Source of the DNA: CAYLNC01 sp964534415
GTDB taxonomy: Bacteria; Patescibacteriota; Minisyncoccia; Phycocordibacterales; JAACPR01
DNA: 8,897 nt
Assembly (NCBI GenBank): GCA_964534415.1
Contig: CAZHOL010000014.1
Coordinates: forward strand, 1 to 8,897
Direction of reading: 5' to 3'
Position 1 is the first letter of the stretch. The number at the start of each line of letters is the position of its first letter. The notes under the pieces are model-generated. The model was not told where the DNA came from, did no database searches, and saw only the letters and a list, made by a program, of their open reading frames with translations. This document shows, one piece after another, positions 5,621 to 8,897 of the stretch. The translations under genes were made by a program, and so were the position numbers.

Positions 5621-7144
5621 ATGAAAAAGAAACAAACAACAGATCAGGAGCGTATTGGTTATTTTATTAAAACCCTGCGAGAAAGCAAGGATTTGACTCA
5701 AGGACAGTTTGCGGATCTTTTAAAGACGTCGCAAAGTGCTGTGGCACGTATGGAGGCTGGTAAACAGAATTTTTCAACAAAAGAACTTTTGAAAATCAGC
5801 GAGGTTTTGAACAGGAAAATTATTTCTCTATCAGATTCGATGGATTTTCGTGTGCGTGGTGGCAAGAAATTGTCTGGTTCAATCAATACAAATACTTCGA
5901 AAAACGGCGCGCTCGCGCTATTGTGTGCATCTCTTTTGAATAATGGTAAAACTGTTTTGCGAAATGTGCCACATATCGAGGAAGTAAATAGAATCTTGGA
6001 AATCTTCGAAGAAATTGGTGTTGCTGTTTCTTGGGTAAACAAAAATGATCTTGAAATCAAGATGCCAAAGAAAATCCGTGTTGAAGGATTGATGAGCGAA
6101 TCTTCAAAAAGGATACGTGTAGGGCTAATGTTCATCGGTTCATTGATTCATCGTGAAAAAAAATTCAAGTTGCCTAACGCGGGTGGTTGTAAAATGGGGG
6201 AGCGAACAATTTCAGCGCATAAATTTGGCTTGGAGAATTTCGGTGCAAAAATCACGACTTCATCGAATGAGTATACTGTCGAGTCAGGAAAACTTCATCC
6301 TGCAGAAGTTGTTATGTATGAAATGTCAGATACTGCCACTATCAATGTATTAATTGGTGCCGCATTAATTCCTGGAAAAAGTGAAATAAAGTTTGCTTCG
6401 GCAAATTATCAGGTGCAAGATGCCTGTTATTTTTTGGAAAAAATGGGGGTAAAAATTGAAGGCAAGGGAACAACTAATTTAATTGTTCATGGAGTTAAAG
6501 AAATTAATAAAGATGTCGAATTTTTTGTTAGTGAAGATCCAATCGAATCAATGATGTTTATTGCTGCAGGAGTTGTAACAAAATCAGAAATTACAATTAA
6601 AAAATGTCCAATCGATTTTCTCGCTCTTGAACTACTTAAACTTGAAAAAATGGGATTGAAATACAAGAAAAGTGAAATATATATATCTCAAAATGGGCAC
6701 ACCAAACTAGTCGACATTACGGTTTATCCTTCAAATCTAAAATCTTCTCAAGATAAAATTCACGCACAACCATATCCAGGAATTAACACAGACAATTTAA
6801 CATTCTTCGTGCCGATCGCCACACAGGCAGAGGGGAGCACTCTCATTCACGATTGGATGTGGGAAAATCGCGCAGTATATTTCACGGAATTAAATCGACT
6901 AGGGGCGCACATAGATCTTGCTGACCCTCACCGAGTTTTTGTTCATGGAGTTACGAAATTGAAACCAGCTCAGGTTGTTTGTCCTCCAGCTCTTCGTCCA
7001 TCTATGATCATTCTGATTGCAATGCTCGCCGCTGAGGGCGAATCTATTTTGCGAAACGTCTATACAATTCGTCGCGGTTATGAAGAAATTGCGGAACGAC
7101 TCAGCTCTATTGGGGCGGATGTTGAAGTGATAAAGGGGGTGTAG
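5621..7144 (+). CDS. murA: XRE-type HTH domain fused to UDP-N-acetylglucosamine 1-carboxyvinyltransferase (MurA)
   Basis: MurA transfers enolpyruvate from PEP to UDP-GlcNAc, the first committed step of peptidoglycan synthesis, in the cytoplasm. The 507-residue product is about 80 longer than a usual MurA (about 420). The excess is an N-terminal XRE/Cro-type helix-turn-helix domain (about 11-70), with the typical run LTQGQFADLLKTSQSAVARM followed by EAGK. The enzyme part starts at about residue 76. It keeps SKN (K94, N95, matching E. coli K22/N23), GGCKMGER with Cys190 (matching the catalytic, fosfomycin-reactive Cys115), the TD pair with Asp391 (matching D305), ENR (415-417), LRPS with Arg459 (matching R397) and RRGYE (484-488). 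The MSDTAT segment (235-240) departs from the usual SVGAT. The start is ATG 5621, predicted leaderless. The gene is divergent from murB and upstream of pyk with no terminator between. Autoregulation is inferred, not shown. Confidence 0.95.
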   Translation: MKKKQTTDQERIGYFIKTLRESKDLTQGQFADLLKTSQSAVARMEAGKQNFSTKELLKISEVLNRKIISLSDSMDFRVRGGKKLSGSINTNTSKNGALALLCASLLNNGKTVLRNVPHIEEVNRILEIFEEIGVAVSWVNKNDLEIKMPKKIRVEGLMSESSKRIRVGLMFIGSLIHREKKFKLPNAGGCKMGERTISAHKFGLENFGAKITTSSNEYTVESGKLHPAEVVMYEMSDTATINVLIGAALIPGKSEIKFASANYQVQDACYFLEKMGVKIEGKGTTNLIVHGVKEINKDVEFFVSEDPIESMMFIAAGVVTKSEITIKKCPIDFLALELLKLEKMGLKYKKSEIYISQNGHTKLVDITVYPSNLKSSQDKIHAQPYPGINTDNLTFFVPIATQAEGSTLIHDWMWENRAVYFTELNRLGAHIDLADPHRVFVHGVTKLKPAQVVCPPALRPSMIILIAMLAAEGESILRNVYTIRRGYEEIAERLSSIGADVEVIKGV

Positions 7145-7160
7145 GATTCCGAAATCATAT

Positions 7161-7188
7161 TTGAAAAAAACCTTTAATATGCTATGCT
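7161..7188 (+). promoter_or_regulatory. Promoter of pyruvate kinase
   Basis: TTGAAA (7161-7166), a 16-bp spacer and TATGCT (7183-7188) make a reasonable promoter in the 75-bp gap after murA. Initiation near 7195 gives a leader of about 25 nt with no Shine-Dalgarno before ATG 7220. No terminator separates murA from this gene, so read-through from murA is also possible. Confidence 0.55.
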
Positions 7189-7219
7189 ATTTCCTTATTA
7201 AAAGTTTCGCAATAAAAAT

Positions 7220-8647
7220 ATGATTTTAAATAAAAAGACGAAGATTGTAGCGACGATTGGTCCCGCAACAGAGAGCAAGGAAATGCTTTCAAAATTGTTG
7301 AAGCAGGGATTGAATGTTATCAGAATGAACTTTTCTCATGGTGATTTTGCTGAACATCAGAAGAAAATCGATAATGGTAAGGCAGCAAGCAAAGAAACAG
7401 GAATTCCGGTGGCTTTTTTGCAAGACCTCGGTGGACCAAAAATCCGAACGGGTGAATTTAATACAGAATCAGGTCGAGTGACAATCAAAAAGGGGCAGAC
7501 TTTCACTCTAACGACAGAAAAGATCAAGGGTGACGACAAAATTTGTCATGTCAATTACGAAAAATTGCCAGCAGAAATCGCAGTTGGTCATAGAATTATG
7601 TTGGACGACGGCAAGAAAAAATTGCTCGTCACAGCAATCAAAGGCAAACAAATCATTTGTAAAGTTATCGTTGGTGGTGAATTGAAAGGTCGTCGAGGAG
7701 TCAATCTCCCTGACACAGATATTTCTATGTCATCTCTAACTCCAAAAGATAAAACAGATTTGGAATTTGGTTTGAAAAACAAAGTCGACTTCATCGCGCT
7801 CTCATTCGTGCGAAGACCGAGCGATATTACTGAATTGCGAAATCTTTTGAAGAAAGCAAAATCAAACGCCGCTATTATTGCGAAAATCGAAACTCCACAG
7901 GCTGTAAAAAATATTGATGAAATTATTGAATTGGCAGACGGTGTGATGGTTGCTCGAGGTGACCTCGCTATCGAGGTTCCTGCCGAAGATGTTCCTCTAA
8001 TTCAGAAAATGTTGATTCAGAAATGTAATCAGGTTGGAAAACCGGTTATCACAGCGACTCAAATGTTGGAATCAATGATTCACTCCGCAGTTCCTACGCG
8101 AGCCGAAGTTTCAGACATTGCAAACGCGATTTTGGATGGAACAGACGCGATCATGCTTTCAGAAGAAACAACCCTCGGAGAATATCCATTAGAAGCAGTC
8201 GAGGTTATGACACGAGTAGCAAAGAGAATTGAAAATGATGCATTGCATGAGAAACTTTTGAACTCCAGCGAGCGAGTTCACCCAAACAGTGTTGGTGAAT
8301 CAATCGCAGCATACGCAGTGCGAACAGCTCACAAAGTGAATGCGAAATTTATTGTTTCATTAACAAATTCTGGATACGGTGCGCGAATGCTCTCACGACA
8401 TCGATCACAATTGCCAGTTTTGGTCTTCACACCAAATGACGAAACTTATCAAAAATCTGTTTTGAATTTTGGATGCTGGGTTTTCAAAATTGACACTTAC
8501 ACAGACTTCCAACATGCTTTGGATGAAATCAAAAAAGCAGTTTTGAAAAACAAATTGGGCAAGAAGGGTGACAAATTTGTCATTGCAGGATCAAGACCAT
8601 TCGGAAGACAAGCAGAGACAAACATGATTTTGGTCGAGACATTATAA
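7220..8647 (+). CDS. pyk: Pyruvate kinase
   Basis: Pyruvate kinase transfers phosphate from PEP to ADP, giving pyruvate and ATP, the last step of glycolysis in the cytoplasm. The 475-residue length is normal. Motifs run in the family order: TKIVATIGPAT (7-17), RMNFSHG (35-41), DLGGPKIRTG (69-78), KGRRGVNLP (156-164) and DFIALSFVR (190-198). AKIETPQAVKNIDEI (221-235) holds the catalytic Lys222 and metal ligand Glu224. VARGDLAIEVP (244-254) holds metal ligand Asp248, and ITATQMLESM plus PTRAEVSDIANAILDGTDA (277-310) complete the active site. The flexible B domain (about 74-170) is present, and so is the C-terminal domain (about 350-475). The gene follows murA, which competes for the same PEP. 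It ends 10 bases before a strong terminator. In fermentative CPR cells it would be a main ATP source. Confidence 0.98.
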   Translation: MILNKKTKIVATIGPATESKEMLSKLLKQGLNVIRMNFSHGDFAEHQKKIDNGKAASKETGIPVAFLQDLGGPKIRTGEFNTESGRVTIKKGQTFTLTTEKIKGDDKICHVNYEKLPAEIAVGHRIMLDDGKKKLLVTAIKGKQIICKVIVGGELKGRRGVNLPDTDISMSSLTPKDKTDLEFGLKNKVDFIALSFVRRPSDITELRNLLKKAKSNAAIIAKIETPQAVKNIDEIIELADGVMVARGDLAIEVPAEDVPLIQKMLIQKCNQVGKPVITATQMLESMIHSAVPTRAEVSDIANAILDGTDAIMLSEETTLGEYPLEAVEVMTRVAKRIENDALHEKLLNSSERVHPNSVGESIAAYAVRTAHKVNAKFIVSLTNSGYGARMLSRHRSQLPVLVFTPNDETYQKSVLNFGCWVFKIDTYTDFQHALDEIKKAVLKNKLGKKGDKFVIAGSRPFGRQAETNMILVETL

Positions 8648-8657
8648 TTGTCTAGAG

Positions 8658-8687
8658 AAAGCCGCTCGGGAAACTGGGCGGTTTTTC
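8658..8687 (+). terminator. Intrinsic terminator after pyruvate kinase
   Basis: CCGCTCGG (8662-8669) pairs with CTGGGCGG (8674-8681) around a GAAA loop, with two G-T wobbles. AAAG before the stem can pair into the following TTTTT (8682-8686). It closes the murA-pyk side and insulates the next gene. Confidence 0.9.
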
Positions 8688-8695
8688 TTATATTC

Positions 8696-8704
8696 TGCTA
8701 TGAT
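8696..8704 (+). promoter_or_regulatory. Extended -10 of the GtrA-like gene, predicting a leaderless transcript
   Basis: TGCTATGAT fits TGnTATAAT with one mismatch. Initiation 7 nt past its last base falls on G8711, the first base of the GTG start. The 6-nt gap equals that between the murA -10 and its ATG. A -35 position would lie in the terminator stem, so an extended -10 mechanism is likely. Confidence 0.6.
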
Positions 8705-8710
8705 ATTTAG

Positions 8711-8897
8711 GTGGCGAATAGGCACCTAATCAGATTTTTAAAATATATTTTCGTGGGTTTTTCTACTTTTTCTATAGATTTGTTGTTAATCTATGTTTTG
8801 ACGGATGTATTTTTGATTAATTATCTAATCTCTGTGGGCGTGGCTTTTGTTATAGCGGTCTCTCTTAATTATTATTACAGTAGGAAATTTGTTTTTC
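8711..8897 (+). CDS. GtrA-like family membrane protein, 5' part (runs off the window)
   Basis: The first 62 residues are visible. The pattern is typical of GtrA/DPMS-type small membrane proteins: a short basic lead (MANRHLIRFLKY), a helix starting IFVGFSTFSIDLLLIYVL (13-30), a second helix LINYLISVGVAFVIAVSL (35-52) and the family signature NYYYSRKFVF (53-62). Family members have four membrane helices and are linked to moving polyprenyl-phosphate-bound sugars across the membrane for glycan or polysaccharide synthesis. The GTG at 8711 is preferred because an in-frame TAG (8708-8710) directly precedes it and no later start would keep the first helix intact. Translation from GTG with no leader is predicted from the -10 position. 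The specific sugar or partner cannot be judged. Confidence 0.85.
   Translation, partial: MANRHLIRFLKYIFVGFSTFSIDLLLIYVLTDVFLINYLISVGVAFVIAVSLNYYYSRKFVF

Noticed and set aside
7178..7190. Tandem TATGC repeats before pyk
   Set aside because: Two short copies within an AT-rich promoter can arise by chance. No CRISPR array, insertion sequence or long repeat was seen anywhere in the window.

Overview
The window looks like a fragment of a Candidate Phyla Radiation (Patescibacteria) genome, most likely Parcubacteria-like. The evidence is an unusual 16S rRNA (GAATAGACGG in the 915-926 region, an expanded helix 40, a T inside the otherwise universal 1390-1407 block), a secreted protein with a PG_binding_1 domain, and a PKD-type surface protein ending in a VPYTG-transmembrane anchor. 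The lineage is inferred from these features; no phylogeny could be run. Stops are TAA, TAG and TGA, so nothing points to a recoded UGA.

Layout. Positions 1-688 are the 3' half of a 16S rRNA gene. It is followed by a structured trailer and an intrinsic terminator (877-910), with no 23S downstream. Then come two convergent genes for secreted or surface proteins, 982-2457 (+) and 2551-3879 (-), which share a bidirectional terminator. A tRNA-Ile(GAT) sits alone at 4058-4133, followed by a small Cys-rich orphan gene (4194-4505). The next block is metabolic. murB (4520-5539, -) and murA (5621-7144, +) diverge from an 80-bp region, and pyruvate kinase (7220-8647, +) follows, closed by a terminator. 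A GtrA-like membrane protein gene begins at 8711 and runs off the end.

Two themes stand out. First, the MurA protein carries an extra N-terminal XRE-type helix-turn-helix domain. The murA-murB intergenic region holds a perfect 9-bp inverted repeat that contains both outward-facing extended -10 boxes. This suggests an enzyme-regulator that controls its own gene and murB, the first two committed steps of peptidoglycan precursor synthesis, next to pyk, which uses the same substrate, PEP.

Second, the 16S rRNA appears to lack the anti-Shine-Dalgarno sequence. After helix 45 the tail reads GATTAATTCAAGT instead of GATCACCTCCTTA. In agreement, six of the seven protein genes have no Shine-Dalgarno. 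Two starts (murA ATG 5621, gtrA-like GTG 8711) lie exactly 7 nt past an extended -10, as expected for leaderless mRNAs, and the others have short, A/T-rich leaders. The exception is the orphan gene at 4194, which has AGGAG.
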